Shown: in pieces, positions 12,001 through 24,648 of the stretch
How positions within the stretch are numbered: the stretch's first letter is position 1
Layout of the letters: every line of letters starts with the position of its first letter
From: Seiridium cupressi
Lineage: Eukaryota > Ascomycota > Sordariomycetes > Amphisphaeriales > Sporocadaceae
Reading direction: 5' to 3'
Length of the DNA stretch: 64,000 bases
NCBI GenBank assembly: GCA_036674765.1
Contig: JARVKI010000151.1
Coordinates: 1 to 64,000 of the forward strand
Notes under the pieces: model-generated
Database searches by the model: none
The model's input: only the letters and a program-made list of their open reading frames with translations
Told to the model about the DNA's origin: nothing
Program-made: the position numbers and the translations under genes

Positions 12001-12620
12001 GGTCGGCATCGATTCGGTAACTGTTCACATCTTGCAGAGTATCATACCACTGCGATCGACTTGTCTCGTTTTACTGCCTTCAACAACTGGGATAGGGTTC
12101 GCCGCGGAATAAATTGACTCGTCTATTGTGTAATTTGGTGTTGGCGGTTCATCTAGTCGAGAGCTGAGAAGATCATGCCTGCCTTTGGGTGATAAGTCAA
12201 TCTCAACACGCACCGGCAGCACCCTCCTAAACTTCATGCCTAGGTCGTTTGCTAATAAATTACCATGCAAACATGGAAGTCAGCCACATTGTTTCCCAGT
12301 GGAGATCTGAGCATATCTCATGCACCCAGCTACCTGCAGCAATTGTCCAGGACAAACAAATTCCGCGCGTTTCCAGAGATACTAAGACCCATGGGAACGA
12401 ACAGAAATTTTGACCGGCGTCGCCGCCCCCAACTTCCGATAGAGAAAGAAAGCTTGAACCACAGCTACGATTCCAACTCCAATGCTGGATGATCGTATAG
12501 CGGCTCGACTAGGAACTCCAGGCCAAGCTCATCTTCTGACCCGTTAGAAAGTAACGATTTTGGTTACGGCTCTTCTAGCTCGGACCCGACTGGAGGAGAC
12601 TGATGCCCATACGTAAGTCG
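12001..12620 (-). pseudogene. Decayed membrane-protein relic
   Basis: Reading the minus strand from about 12540, a frame gives SRAAIRSSSIGVGIVAVVQ and then FFLYRK. This is a Ser-rich stub, a hydrophobic helix and a basic stop-transfer, after which a TAG interrupts. A further open segment at 12025-12270 (DLSPKGRHDLLSSRLDEPP...) has the polar composition typical of a cytosolic tail of fungal single-pass proteins. Stops and a frame change lie between the pieces, and no start was found. The surrounding AT-rich sequence fits a gene degraded by point mutation. It is not attributable to a named family. Confidence 0.27.
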
Positions 12621-13752
12621 ATTCTTGGGTTCTTGCTTGATCATTCTGGCCCTTTCCTGGAGCTGAATATCCCGGAGGCCCACTTCTAAAACCATGAAGC
12701 TATTTATAAAAGCAATTTATCAGTTGGATATATCCAACATATCAGTCCGTGAAATACGAGAACACGGGGGGCGAAATGAATATGACGGACTGGAAGTGGC
12801 GTGTCGGAGGGATTAAGTTTCCTCCCTATAAGGCTACTATAGGTCATCATCCTAGTATTAGATTCTGAAGAAACCCAAGTTAGCGGCATTATAATAAGCG
12901 ATTCATACTTTGTTGCTCCCTTTCCTGAGATATTACGCCTGTACTATAGGTAATTTCCAACGTCATCCCCAGCTAAGCCTAACAGTTTCCATACCATCCT
13001 CATGGAGACGTCGACGCCATCAGAATATAGATTTAGGTGGCTAGATACCGTAGCATCAATCACCATCTTCCTGGTGGGAGGTGGGAGGATACAGGTTGAT
13101 GGGATAGCTGGATTCAGGCTACGAACTAGAAACAGCGACTGGTAACAGCGTTCCGGAGGAATATTATTTGGCGGTCATTGTTTTGGAAGATGTGGATTAG
13201 GATGCCTCTAAATTCAGCCATATGAAAATTTAGGACAATAAATGAGTCTCGTGGCTTGCTATAGGACCTACGGCACTCGAACAAACAAAACGAGACAGGT
13301 GACAGAAATTCCTTTGTGTTGTTAAAGGGTTATAATATTCCCCTGGTCCTAATATCTTAATTGCATCGTCCTACGGTCAACATAGGGCAATATGATTTCT
13401 TACTGCATCACATCACTTAGCTGGCGTAGGTTGGTGTCGCCTTATAGATTCGGTCAGCAAAGTATCTTTTGTAAGGTCTTAAAGACTGGACAAAGGTACT
13501 CGGAGAAGTAAAGGTGTATTATATTCCAGTGTTGCCACGGGTGGTCCCTACAGCCTGTCTGCCATCTTTCGTCCATAAACCGCGGACGCTCGTACAAACC
13601 AATATTATTACCAACACAACGCCATAAAGATCGTTATACCGTGATGCCTTGTGGGTATATCATATTCAATCATATCCGTCCTCCCTTACTTCCTCCCATT
13701 ACGTTTCTTCGCGGCCTTGCTGGCTTGCTGAATTCAGCGTACATTACAATGC
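12621..13752. other. AT-rich intergenic stretch, no gene recognised
   Basis: About 1.1 kb rich in A and T with frequent stops in all frames. This suggests old, mutated non-coding or repeat DNA. No recognisable transposon ends or domains. Confidence 0.5.
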
Positions 13753-14270
13753 TTAGTAGGTAGTTTTGCCTGGCGGCGGGCCTGCGGGAGGCGCATAATC
13801 ATTGTTATGTGTATGCGCGTCCTTGGGCTGCTGCACACCCTCGCGTTGACCATAGTAGCCATCTTGCGGTTGGAAAGTGTTGCCGGTGTATTGGTTCTGC
13901 ATGGGGTACGATTGCCCTGGCGGCGCACCATAAGCGGGCGGGGCGCTGTTGTATGCGTTTGGGTTGTTCTGGTATTGGTTGTGGGAAGCCATCCAGCCAG
14001 TGCCGTACATGGGCTGCATACCACGCTTTCTACGACGGCGCGAGTTTACACATCTATAAACAGTGTCGTTAGTATGAAGGTGCCAATACCAGATCTGCGA
14101 GGGACTGGCGGTAGAACTTACGCCCACAGGAAAAAGATGAGGATGATCAAGACGATTACGACGGCGGCGAAGATCCAGCGACCATACCAGTACCAGGTGC
14201 TACCGCAGTTGCCATAGCGGTCGCAGGTGTAACGTTTACCCAGAGGATTTGTCAGATCTGTGGGCGCCAT
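13753..14270 (-). CDS. RCR family membrane protein (Congo red resistance / chitin-deposition regulator)
   Basis: Two exons, 14122-14270 and 13753-14053, with a 68-bp intron (donor GTAAGT, acceptor ATAG), encode 149 residues. A short lumenal N-terminus with two cysteines (YTCDRYGNC) precedes one transmembrane helix (about residues 33-50). A basic patch RRRRKRG follows, with the family signature QPMYGTGW. The cytosolic tail is rich in Asn, Gln, Pro and Tyr, with PPAY and a C-terminal PPPGKTTY. This matches the RCR family, whose yeast members Rcr1/Rcr2 act in ER and endosomal trafficking and influence chitin deposition through PPxY-type contact with Rsp5. The exact trafficking role here is inferred from the family. 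Confidence 0.85.
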
Positions 14271-17031
14271 CTTGTGTGTTTCTTCTCGTGGCGATATCAG
14301 GGTTGAGGTTGAGGTTACAAACTTCGGTCGTGTTTTTGAATGTTGATAACTTTCTTGGGGAATGAATCCTGGAGGTGGGTAGTTGCGGACAGGCGAGGTT
14401 GAGGCAGCCCAGCAAGGTGGCAGGGATTAGCTCGACGTGGTAGTGACGTCGATTATTCGGGGGTTAGCTTCAAAGGTGAGATGTGCCGGGTAGGAGTCGC
14501 AAACAGGGTTGCGCAAATAGATGGTAGCAAAGTCCAGGGACCGAAGAGGAGACTTGATTTAGAGAGTGGAATGACGGCTTCTTTTACGTCTGAACGGTTC
14601 CTTGCGCATCACAGGTGAATCTGCCGTGTTCCGAAGCAATTCCATGGGGCGAGTGCGGTGGGTGGCGTGGTGACTGCTAGGCCAGTGGGAGCTTGGGTGG
14701 CTGTGCTGGAGCTTGGTTTGAAGTCGGCTCGGCTCACCTTTAGCAGAACACCGCGAAGAACCTTCTACTACGTATTCGGTAACCCGGCGCATGGGGCACA
14801 CGTAAGAAAGGTGGCTCAGTGAATTGTCCGACGACTGCATCACCATATCCAAGCTGCTAGGTTAGTCTAGTTGTTCGCAGTGTCTCCATGATCGACGCCG
14901 TCCATCTGCCATCTGAACATTTCAAATAACCAAGATTACGGGTATTCCAAATAGCCGAGACCATAGCAGCACTTGACGCATCCCTGTGAGCAACATGTGT
15001 ACACGAACTCGTTGCCAGAAAGAAGTGGCTGTGGCACAGCACGAACTCTTGTTTCCTGTGCCTCTCCCGGGGCTCTCGTGTGCCGGACATAACCTGACCG
15101 GCGTTGTCCCTTCCGGCTATTCGGAGTCCCTCAAATGGTCTACGCATTGTAACAAAACCAGGACTGGGCCACGAAACGTCCTTGTTGCCCGCAGCACTAC
15201 CTCAACACACCCCGGCATTTTCTGGGCAATACTACTACATGGTGAGTTCTTGTCACAAGTGCTGAGTCATCTCAACAAGCGGGCCCATCCATGTGCCTCT
15301 GCCCGACGGTAAGTGATGCCCTGACGATTCGCATCCGCAACGCGAGCAGCCACCAGTGCGGACCCATCTCCCTCGTCCCGTAGAGGCGGTAGATAGCACA
15401 GCACAACTGAGAACGACCGGTGGCATACCAAAACAAACCGAGGGCGATGGCTTGAACTAAAAGTAGAGGTTACCATGGACGTGTTTCGCTTGGTAAGGAT
15501 ACCTGCTGGATCTGCGAGTAGAGAAACCTTTACGGTGGGTTCGGAAGTGGATATCTAGGTGATCGTAGGGCGTGGTGTCGTAGGGCAGATTCTCCAGCAC
15601 TCAAATGAGACGTCTCCGAATTATCCCTCGGGCCTTTCAGCCAAAACCTTCGACGTCGCTGAAACCCATCCCGAGTCAAGTATAGGTATCCCCATCGCTC
15701 CCTAGGACGGCAGAAAGACTACCACATAGATCACAGTTGAAGAGTGGGCATACGAACGCCGGCTGGTGCTGACCAGGCGTACGGAAACTTTACAGAGGCA
15801 TTGAGCTCAGTGGTCCATCTCCCGCAAACTAGCCGTGCACGAACACGTCGAAACTCTCCGATCTACAGCGGCGGGTTCATCTTCTCAGCTGTCGCCAACC
15901 TACCTTAGGCAGTGGATTTTGAAGAGCACCACGCCGAAGAGTCTGTCTCGCGACCGTTTCGCCCTGGGAAATTTTTCTTTCCCGGCGCAGCAACCTGCAT
16001 AGTCACAGTACATAGATGCAGCGCGCTGCAGATTCACAGTTGATTGGAAGGATTCGCCAGGAACCCACTCTGCGCATGTCGGGCCAATTGCAGCGCAATG
16101 CACACCATGCCTTGACAACGCATCAAACCCAGCGCAGCGCAGCGCGACCGCGGGTCAAATCACGACGCTCGGTTTGACATTCTGCCAACGCATCACCGCA
16201 TCAATGTGGTCTGTGTGTAGCGTTGAAGTATCCCCCATCCGGCCTCCTTCCCAGCGCGGTCGCTATTTCTTCCCATCTTCTTTCTCTCTCCCGTCTGCAG
16301 GCCGAGCTCGTCCCAAGAGCAGATTTTGGCATCCCTTTGCGCCATTCTAATCCCATCGGAAAAGCGTGCTGGCAGGTGGCAGAGCCCCGTCGCAATGATT
16401 CCTCGTCTCACGCACGATACTCGTGAGACCCCTGTCACGCTCAAGCATCTCTCACACACAAAGGTCGACACCAGGCGGCGAGAACTGAGCCAAGGAGAGA
16501 AAGTCCTCGCCTTTTAGGTTTTCTCATATCGTCATCATTAAATTCGTCACTATATGCGCCTACAGACACCGATGCTTGCTTGCGAATGACGGGCATTCAG
16601 TAATGCCACAGCAGCTGAAACCAGCTCAAAGGGTCCAGACAAAGGAAAGGTGCTAAGCAGCCATCCCAACCCGTCGCAGCCTCGAGTGCCATGATTTGGA
16701 GATGGTATCAGTCCACGCCATTACTATGCAGCAACCCCCTGGATTGCTCCCCACGAACCCTGAGAGAGAAATAACTATGACAGACTGGATGTTCTTAATC
16801 GCCGAGGAGCAGCTGATATTGTAGCAGATCCTCGAGTTCGAGCTCGCGAGAGATATTAATATATAGCAGGTCGTCGCCGGCCTGTCTTCTTTTAGATCTC
16901 CAAAGTTCCCGTGAACACCATCAGCCGCTCCCGAAAGAATTGATGCGAGACCGAGCCGTGTGGTCCTACCCGAGTCAGGCGGCGGTGCCTGTCCCAGCTC
17001 AGACATGCCCGGTATGCGCGCGCCGTTGTAC
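14271..17031. other. Intergenic, no gene recognised
   Basis: 2.7 kb of roughly balanced composition. Several frames of 60-110 codons exist on both strands (for example near 14857-15147 and 16193-16471), but none shows domains, splice-consistent extension or a codon pattern like the neighbours. The left part should hold the promoter of the RCR gene. Confidence 0.5.
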
Positions 17032-17872
17032 CTATCGGGCGAACTTCATGAGCCATTGAACAACAGCATCCAAGTTGGTTTCTTCCTTGGCACTGATGCC
17101 ATAGCACGAGACTTCGCGATTTCCTATGCTCTTCAACGATAGGGCATCGATCAACTCATCTACGCTGAGCTTATCCGGTAGATCAGACTTGTTCCCCAGT
17201 ACGAGCAGAGGGATGCCACCGAGACTTGGCTGGTCCATCAGAGCGTGGAGCTCATCTTTGGCCTGTCCCAAGAGTTGGACGTCTGCAATGTCGACAATAA
17301 ACACGATCGCGTCTACACCGCGGCAGTATCGCTCCCACATCGGTCGAAATCGAGGTTGGCCTCCAAGGTCCCAGCACTTCAACGTAACATGACCGCGTGT
17401 TACCTTTTTCATATTAAAGCCGACTGTCGGTATAGAGCTACGGGAGTATTAGTTGGCAATCTAAGAGCTTGGCAAGATTGAGCGCCGAGAGGGTGTATGA
17501 TCCATGTTTACGCGGAAAAGAAAGATTGCGCTTACTCGATCGTGAACTCTCCACCCTACACAAAGAGGAGCGTCAGCATGCTGCATGTCCGTTGCAGGGG
17601 ATCATAATGCTTACCGCTAAGACGCGCAACAGCGAGGTTTTGCCCGCGTTCTGCAGTCCTATCATGGTCACATCCATTTCGGTTGCCCTGCGCGAAAAGC
17701 CATCAGCAAGGTGTTCCTCAGTTCTGTCCCACGCAGCTACCAAGATAAGGGAAAGAAGCAAATGCGGCGGTGAGGATGATGACCCCGCGCTGCGCGGCTG
17801 TTTTACCGGTTCGCAGACTCACCAAAAGGTTCGGAGCAACCAGTCGTATACTTTCCGGAATAGACCCGCCAT
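17032..17872 (-). CDS. ARL8: Arl8-type small GTPase (ADP-ribosylation factor-like 8)
   Basis: Four exons, 17823-17872, 17615-17687, 17536-17555 and 17032-17437, total 549 nt and 182 residues; Arl8 proteins are about 186. The joined N-terminus is an amphipathic helix MAGLFRKVYDWLLRTFW without the Gly2 of myristoylated Arfs, as in Arl8. G-motifs present are the P-loop GLQNAGKTS, switch I with PTVGFNM, WDLGGQPRFRPMWERYCRG in switch II, NKSD for guanine specificity, and a SAK motif. Arl8 controls lysosome/vacuole and late endosome movement and fusion in animals and is present in filamentous fungi but not in budding yeast. Exon 3 is only 20 nt. All introns have GT-AG ends. Confidence 0.95.
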
Positions 17873-20800
17873 TGTGACTGTCGATGCGCCTCGGTTGAGC
17901 TCGACAACAATAGTGCGGTGAGAAGGTAAGTAAGGCTGGAGAGCTTCCAGATCGACAGGCACTTGGTTTGCGAAGCTGTTGTTGCGAGTTGCGCAAGGCT
18001 AGGGTGTCAGAGGACTAGCGGGGAACTCGAGATTCGAGGTGCCGGGGGGGTTCGTAGACAAGGTGTTAAATAGTTGCGCTCGGTTCCTGAGGCTTGATGA
18101 AATTAGAATAAATTGTTTCGTATGACGATAAACCTGCAACGATCTTGTAGCGCTTGCTGGTGAAATGCATGCAAGGCTGGGGCCAGGGACAACTTCTGTG
18201 CCTGGTGACAAGTACGGGGTCCTCTGACACTGCTCAAGCAGACATGCAAGTCTTCTAGGTGAGGTACCTAGACCTAGAAAACGATGGATATGTGCTGGTG
18301 GGATGAACGGTGACGCCCTTGTCGATTTCCACAGTCGCGGAGGGTCACAATGACAGTCCCCACCATCAACTTCGCACAAGCTGTATAATGAACCGTGCCT
18401 CGGAACGGTGGTGATCGAGCGGGAGCGACTGAGGTTCAACCTTGCACTTTGGCGAGGGCAAGCGGCTAGAAAGACAGGGGTTTCATTCGCTTGTTTCCAA
18501 CCGGCCCCAATAGAGGTCGAGCTTCGAAGCGCAGAGCGAGACGTTGTCGAAGAAAACGGTGCGGGACGATGGCGGCAGACGGGCGCGCGGCGGTTGAGAC
18601 CCGTGAGACCTGCAAGCTGGACAAGGTCGAATGTTGCTGCTTGACGTAGAACGGCCCGGTCGCGTAGCGGCTTTCGCCAGGTTGGAGGAAGGGCGCTATT
18701 CCTACGACCAAGTCTTTTAATGATCAGGCGATGTTATATGGTCTGATATCTTCCCGGCAGGTAGCATGCAATCGCAGAAACAGAAACAGCTGCACACATC
18801 AAGCTGTGAACAGGGTCACAAGAGCCGTACGTAGGGGTCGACTGCTGGTGTTGTGTAGATGGGATGCTCCAGGGCTTGCAGGCACAAGCTCGAGACGCTC
18901 TCTCCTACTCAAATGCTGAAGGCTGTGCTTCTGGCTCCGTGGCCTGGTGCATTCGCAACTTTGGAAATCTATGTGTCCCTCGAGAGACTAGCAGAAGCTG
19001 TGCATAAGCGAGAAGGTCTGATGAAGCGCTATCACTCGAGAAACGGGCAACGAGAGCCTGCCCACCAGGTTTTCTCGCTTCCTGGTGCAGCTTTCTGAGC
19101 GGTTTTGCTCCCCTTGCTTGGGGGCGGCAATGTAACGAGGTAGTACCAGATAAAACCAACAGTCGGAATACACAGCACGGTAGTGCAATCTCAATGATGG
19201 ATGTAGTTTCCGGGAGCACAGGTCGATCGTTGGCGGAGATGGCGGCAGAAGCGGCGACCCGAGTAGCAGAGCAGCCGGTTTGTAGTAGATGAGATGACGG
19301 TAAGATGGTAGGTCGTTGTTGGAGGCTCTTTCAAGGAACCCCGGAGGCCTAGGGGGGGCAGGGTAAGATGCAGCAGTCAGTATGCAAGTGTGCTGTTTAA
19401 GTCGGAGATCCAAATGACCCCGAGGATATCCAAGGCGACTATCGAAGGAGAGATCGAGGTTCTTGGTAAGGCAAGGCAGCATGTATCATGCACGACGGAC
19501 AGATTGGGCTGCCAAATGCTTGTACCTCTCCCTGCACTGCACGTCGTACTTGGTGCGTCTCGACGAGATGAGTGGTTGAGAAGTCTCCTCGGGGTCTGTG
19601 GGCCCAGCTGCAGTACCGAGAGTGTGAGAGCTTCAAGTGTCGCGAGTGATGCCTGACTGGATCTTGTCGAGCCTCTGGGGCTCGGCCGACCCCAGGTCTC
19701 CAAAGAGGGCCCTGAGGGAATAAACCAGCCCTAGAGAAGCGCCCTGGTCCTAGTCCTAGACCTGCCCCGGCACTGCCCGTCGATGCTGGCCATGTAATGC
19801 TTCAATGTTTTGCCCAAGCTGTGCTCGTTAGACCCAGTTGCGGCGCAGTAGCAGCGGCCACCTTTTAGTCTAGGATGACGCCAGTCGAGATTGGACTTGG
19901 CTCTAGACGCCGTTGAACCACTTACAGCTCTGCCCGCTTCTGAAAGCCACTGTTGAAGAACTGGAAAGGCAAATAAGTGCGAGGGGTGTACGACGGGAGC
20001 TTTCGATGGATTCGAACTAGATATGTTTAGTTACCCGACGGTCGTCAACTTGGACGTCAAGGTCGGACTTGGCCTTAGTTAAAATCAGATCTCAGGTTTA
20101 TCAGATGGCCCAAGTGAGCAGCATGATAATCATCAGATGCATACAACTATGGTACATGTACCTAAGCAACTTTGCTGCTACAAACCCTTCGGCTTCATTG
20201 CAGCGTCAGAAACCCAATGGCGTTTGAAAGGGCACAATCACCAGATCATAGCTTGGATTGGAGCACAGACTGCCGGTTCTGGTATCTCTCGACTACCAGA
20301 CAGCTTTTGCAGTGTGTGTGTTGCCACAGCTATGTAACCAGTACACGGTGTGAACGACCCCTCAGTCAAAAAAACACAAGCCTCATCATCGTCGTAGAGA
20401 TTCGCCCGAGCTGTTAACGACCTTCCCAATCGAGGTCACTCTCGATGGAATCAATTATGCCACCAGCATCTCTATAATCGATGCCTGTGTACAAGAGAGT
20501 CCAGGTACCGATCATCCATCTGCAGACAAGCAGAACTTATGCCAGGCACCTTGGAGAGATGAATGAAAGGCATTGGATGACCGATTGCGGGGTTTAGGTG
20601 GTCCCCTGCCACTCTCAATAGCTTATCAGCGACATCCACCACGATAAGGAAACTTTTTTTTTTCTCTGGTCGGTTGTAGCGGACCTAGTTAGCTTTGAAG
20701 CGTCGATAGCCTCAAAATTTCGAGGATTGCCAGCTCCTCGAAGGAAGTTTCATTTTAGAACCACAATCCAAGTCGGAGTCGCGAGGTACCATTGGGACGA

Positions 20801-20873
20801 CACGAGTACCTACTGTCAATCATCAGTTCTCCGATTCGCCATCTTGCCGCATACGGCGGTCCATTTGCCTGCA
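17873..20873. other. Intergenic region between divergent genes
   Basis: About 3 kb separate the start of Arl8 (minus) from the start of the RNA polymerase I subunit (plus), so both promoters lie here. Frames of up to about 164 codons (minus, 18988-19482) have no recognised domain and skewed composition, and were not called as genes. Confidence 0.5.
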
Positions 20874-23800
20874 ATGGCGCCCGCCGCGACGAGGACAGAT
20901 TGGGATCACGAATACAATACCTTGCGCCGAGAGAAGCTATTTCGTGAGCCCCCGAAAGATCAATCCGCGTATCCTCTCCTGCAGCTCGCTGTCAACCCGC
21001 ACATCGAGTCTTTCGACGCCATTTTCGAACCCGATGGCCTACTCGAACGCGGCCTTGCCGATATTGGCACCAAGGTCCTTCTTGATGGTGATGATAGAGC
21101 TTCCCCAGCTGGCAGAAATCGACTATCCATACGATACAAGGGTGTTCAGCTTCAAAAGCCACAGGTGCCGCCAACCAACAAGTTCGCTCGGAATCGGGAA
21201 ATTCTACCCGCAGAATGCAGAGAGAGGCATGTGACTTACCGCGGAAAGATGGCCGCCACATTCGAGTATCGGATCAACGGTAGCGACCCTCGGGAGTTTA
21301 CTCGAGAGATTGGAAATCTACCAATCATGGTCAAGGTGAGAGAAATGATACCATGTATACCAAACTTATACTCATATCAATCAGTCAAAATACTGCCACC
21401 TTAGGAATAACACCCCGGCCCAATTAGTAGAGAAGAAGGAAGAATCGGAGGAGCTGGGCGGCTATTTCATTGTCAACGGCAACGAGAAGATTATCCGACT
21501 TCTTCTTATGAACCGACGAAACTTCCCATTGGCCATCGACCGCCCAAGTTTCGCAAACAGAGGTCCTTCTTACACTTCTAAAGGTATCATCTTCCGATCC
21601 GTCCGCCCAGATGAAACCTCCCAGACCAATACCCTCCATTACTTGAATGACGGCAACATCACGTTTCGTTTCTCATGGAGGAAATCCGAATACCTAGTGC
21701 CTGTCATGATGATCCTCAAGGCGTTGGTGGAAACCAATGATCGGGAAATTTTCGAGGGTCTGGTAGGCTCTCCCGACTCGAAAGGGATCGAAAACACCTT
21801 CCTGACCGATCGGGTGGAGCTTCTGTTGCGCACATACAAGTCATACGGCGTCTACACGAAGGCCCAGACTAGAGCCTACCTGGGCGAGAAATTCCGGCCC
21901 GTACTGGGTGTATCGGAAACATTGTCAGACTACGAGGTAGGAACTGAGTTCTTGCGGAGAGTGGTGCTTGTGCACCTTGGAAACGTGAATGTCACCGAGG
22001 AGCAGGACGCGGACAAGTTTCGACTCATTCTCCTCATGATCCGCAAGCTTTACGCGCTGGTTGCTGGTGACTGTGCTGTCGACAATCCAGATGCAGTACA
22101 AAATCAAGAGATCCTTCTGGGTGGTTTCTTGTACGGTCAGATCTTGAAGGAGCGTCTAGATGAACTGATCTCTAGCGGCCTTCGACTTTCACTACGCGAA
22201 TACTTCCGAAAATTTCCTGGTAGGACTTTTACTTCGCAGGAGTTCCAGAATGACTTCCCGGCCCGAATCTTCATGAAGATGAGTGAAAGCATCGGCAATC
22301 TACTCGAATACTTCCTCTCAACGGGCAACCTGTCAAGTCCCTCAGGCTTGGATTTGCAGCAAGTTTCCGGTTTTACCGTTGTAGCGGAAAAGCTCAACTT
22401 CTTGCGATTCATCAGCCATTTCCGCATGGTGCACAGAGGCAGCTTCTTCGCCCAATTGAAGACTACGACAGTACGAAAGCTGCTTCCGGAATCTTGGGGC
22501 TTCCTCTGCCCTGTCCACACGCCCGATGGTTCTCCCTGTGGCCTGCTCAACCATCTTGCCCACAAATGCAAGATCATGACAAAAGCAGTCGATGCGACGG
22601 CCATCCCACAACTTGCGGCCGAGCTAGGCGTTGTTGACACTTCATCTGCCGCTACAGATGAGAGCGTTGTTGTCATGCTAAATGGCAAGATCATTGGCTG
22701 GTGTAAACCTGCAGAGTCGAGGAGGATAGCAGACACTTTCCGCCATTGGAAAGTGGAAGGGTCCCACGGCGTTCCGTTGCACTTGGAAATTGGGTTCGTC
22801 CCTTCCTCCAACGGTGGCTCGTATCCTGGCATATTCATGTCGTCCGAGCCAGCTAGGATGATCCGCCCTACCAAGTACCTGCCCCTCGAGAAGGAAGATT
22901 TCGTGGGTCCGCTCGAGCAACCCTACATGTCCATTGCATGTACCGAGCCAGAAATCATGTCTGGGGAGTCAACCCATGTGGAGTTTGACCCGACCAACAT
23001 CTTGTCCATCCTAGCCAATATGACACCGTTCTCCGACTTCAACCAGTCCCCGAGAAATATGTATCAGTGCCAGATGGGTAAACAAACCATGGGCACACCA
23101 GGGACGTCATTACGGTACAGAACAGACAACAAGATGTACCGTCTCCAGACGGGTCAGACACCCATCGTCAGATCACCCCTCCACAACGCGTATGGCTTTG
23201 ACAACTTCCCCAATGGTATGAACGCCGTCGTTGCTGTCATTTCTTACACGGGTTATGACATGGACGACGCCATGATCATCAACAAATCTGCGCATGAACG
23301 AGGTTTCGGGCACGGAACTATATATAAAACGAAGAAGATCACGCTGAAAGAGGAGAATCGCACAAAGTCGGCCAAACATGTGACGAAACTGTTTGGCCAT
23401 GCCCCCAACACCCTGCAAAAAGGCTGGGAAAGAACTCAGTTGGACGAGGACGGCCTGCCATTTGTTGGTCGCTGTATCCAAGAGGGCGACATCCTCTGCG
23501 CCTGGCATACAGTTTCGGCCGACTATAGCGGTAACTTGGTCAATCGAGACGGTCTAACTCATTACGAGAAGTACAAGGATTCTGAAGTGGCTTTTATCGA
23601 AGAAGTCCGCGTGATTGGTAGCGAGACAGGTAACGAACCCATGCAAACCATCTCGATCAAGTTGCGAATTCCTCGATCTCCGGTTATTGGAGACAAGTTT
23701 TCATCCCGTCATGGACAGAAGGGTGTTGCCTCACAGAAGTGGCCCACGACAGACATGCCATTCTCAGAATCCGGCATGCAGCCAGATGTCATCATCAACC

Positions 23801-24648
23801 CTCATGCCTTTCCGTCGCGAATGACTATTGGCATGTTTGTCGAGTCCCTAGCCGGTAAAGCCGGTGCTCTCCACGGCCTAGCGCAAGACTCCACACCCTT
23901 CAGGTTTGACGAGGAGCACACGGCTGGCGACTATTTTGGGCACCAACTAAAGATGGCTGGGTACAACTATTACGGAAACGAGCCCATGTACTCTGGTATC
24001 ACTGGCGAAGAGCTGGCGGCTGATATTTACATCGGCGTTGTCTACTACCAGCGTCTGCGTCACATGGTGAACGACAAGTACCAGGTCAGAACAACAGGCC
24101 CCGTAGTACCGACCACTGGCCAGCCTATCAAGGGAAGAAAACGCGGTGGTGGTATCCGTGTCGGTGAAATGGAGCGAGACGCGTTGTTGGCACACGGTAC
24201 CGCGTTCCTTCTCCAGGATCGTTTGATGAACTGCTCAGACTATTCGCGCTCGTGGATTTGCCGAACGTGTGGTTCCTTCCTGTCGGTCCAACCCACTGTC
24301 TCGCCATACGTTGGGAAGAAGAAGACGATTAGCAGTGTTCGATGCAGGAACTGCGCTACGCGAATCGACGAGTTGGACGACGTTGACCTCAGCAAAGTCG
24401 CCGGCGAGATCTGGGAAGACGGACAGGGTAGTCAATGGGTAGGCGGCGACAAAACCACTCTGGTTGCGGTTCCTGGTGCCTTGAAGTATCTTGATGTCGA
24501 GCTCGCGGCTATGGGAGTAAAGCTGAAGTACAGAGTCGACCCCAAGGACGCACCACGCAAAGGCCAACTGCTGCAAACAACGTGGGATGCACTGGGGTCG
24601 GGAAAGAAAGCAAACGGCCTACGGCCTGCACTGGTGGCCACGTCATGA
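20874..24648 (+). CDS. RPA135: DNA-directed RNA polymerase I second-largest subunit (Rpa135/RPA2)
   Basis: Two exons, 20874-21335 and 21385-24648, with a 49-bp intron (donor GTGAGA, acceptor TCAG), encode 1241 residues; yeast Rpa135 has 1203. The intron falls inside the conserved lobe, and joining gives LPIMVK-SKYCHLRNNTP followed by EESEELGGYFIVNGNEKIIRLL. Later motifs are the Mg-side GYDMDDAMIINKSAHERG, the hybrid-binding GDKFSSRHGQKG, and a C-terminal zinc site CRTC...CRNC that binds the clamp of the largest subunit. The enzyme transcribes the large rRNA precursor in the nucleolus. The ATG at 20874 (MAPAATRTDWDHEYNTLRRE) is chosen because the N-terminus matches the family from there; upstream codons in the frame do not. 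No damage was seen. Confidence 0.97.

Noticed and set aside
18988..19482. 164-codon minus-strand frame between Arl8 and the RNA polymerase I gene
   Set aside because: Composition is skewed (Leu, Pro, Ser, Arg), there is no domain, and overlapping frames of similar size exist; likely chance.
19990..20060. Possible tRNA B-box (GTTCGAATCC on the minus strand)
   Set aside because: The flanking bases cannot form the T-arm or acceptor stem, and no A-box lies at the right distance.
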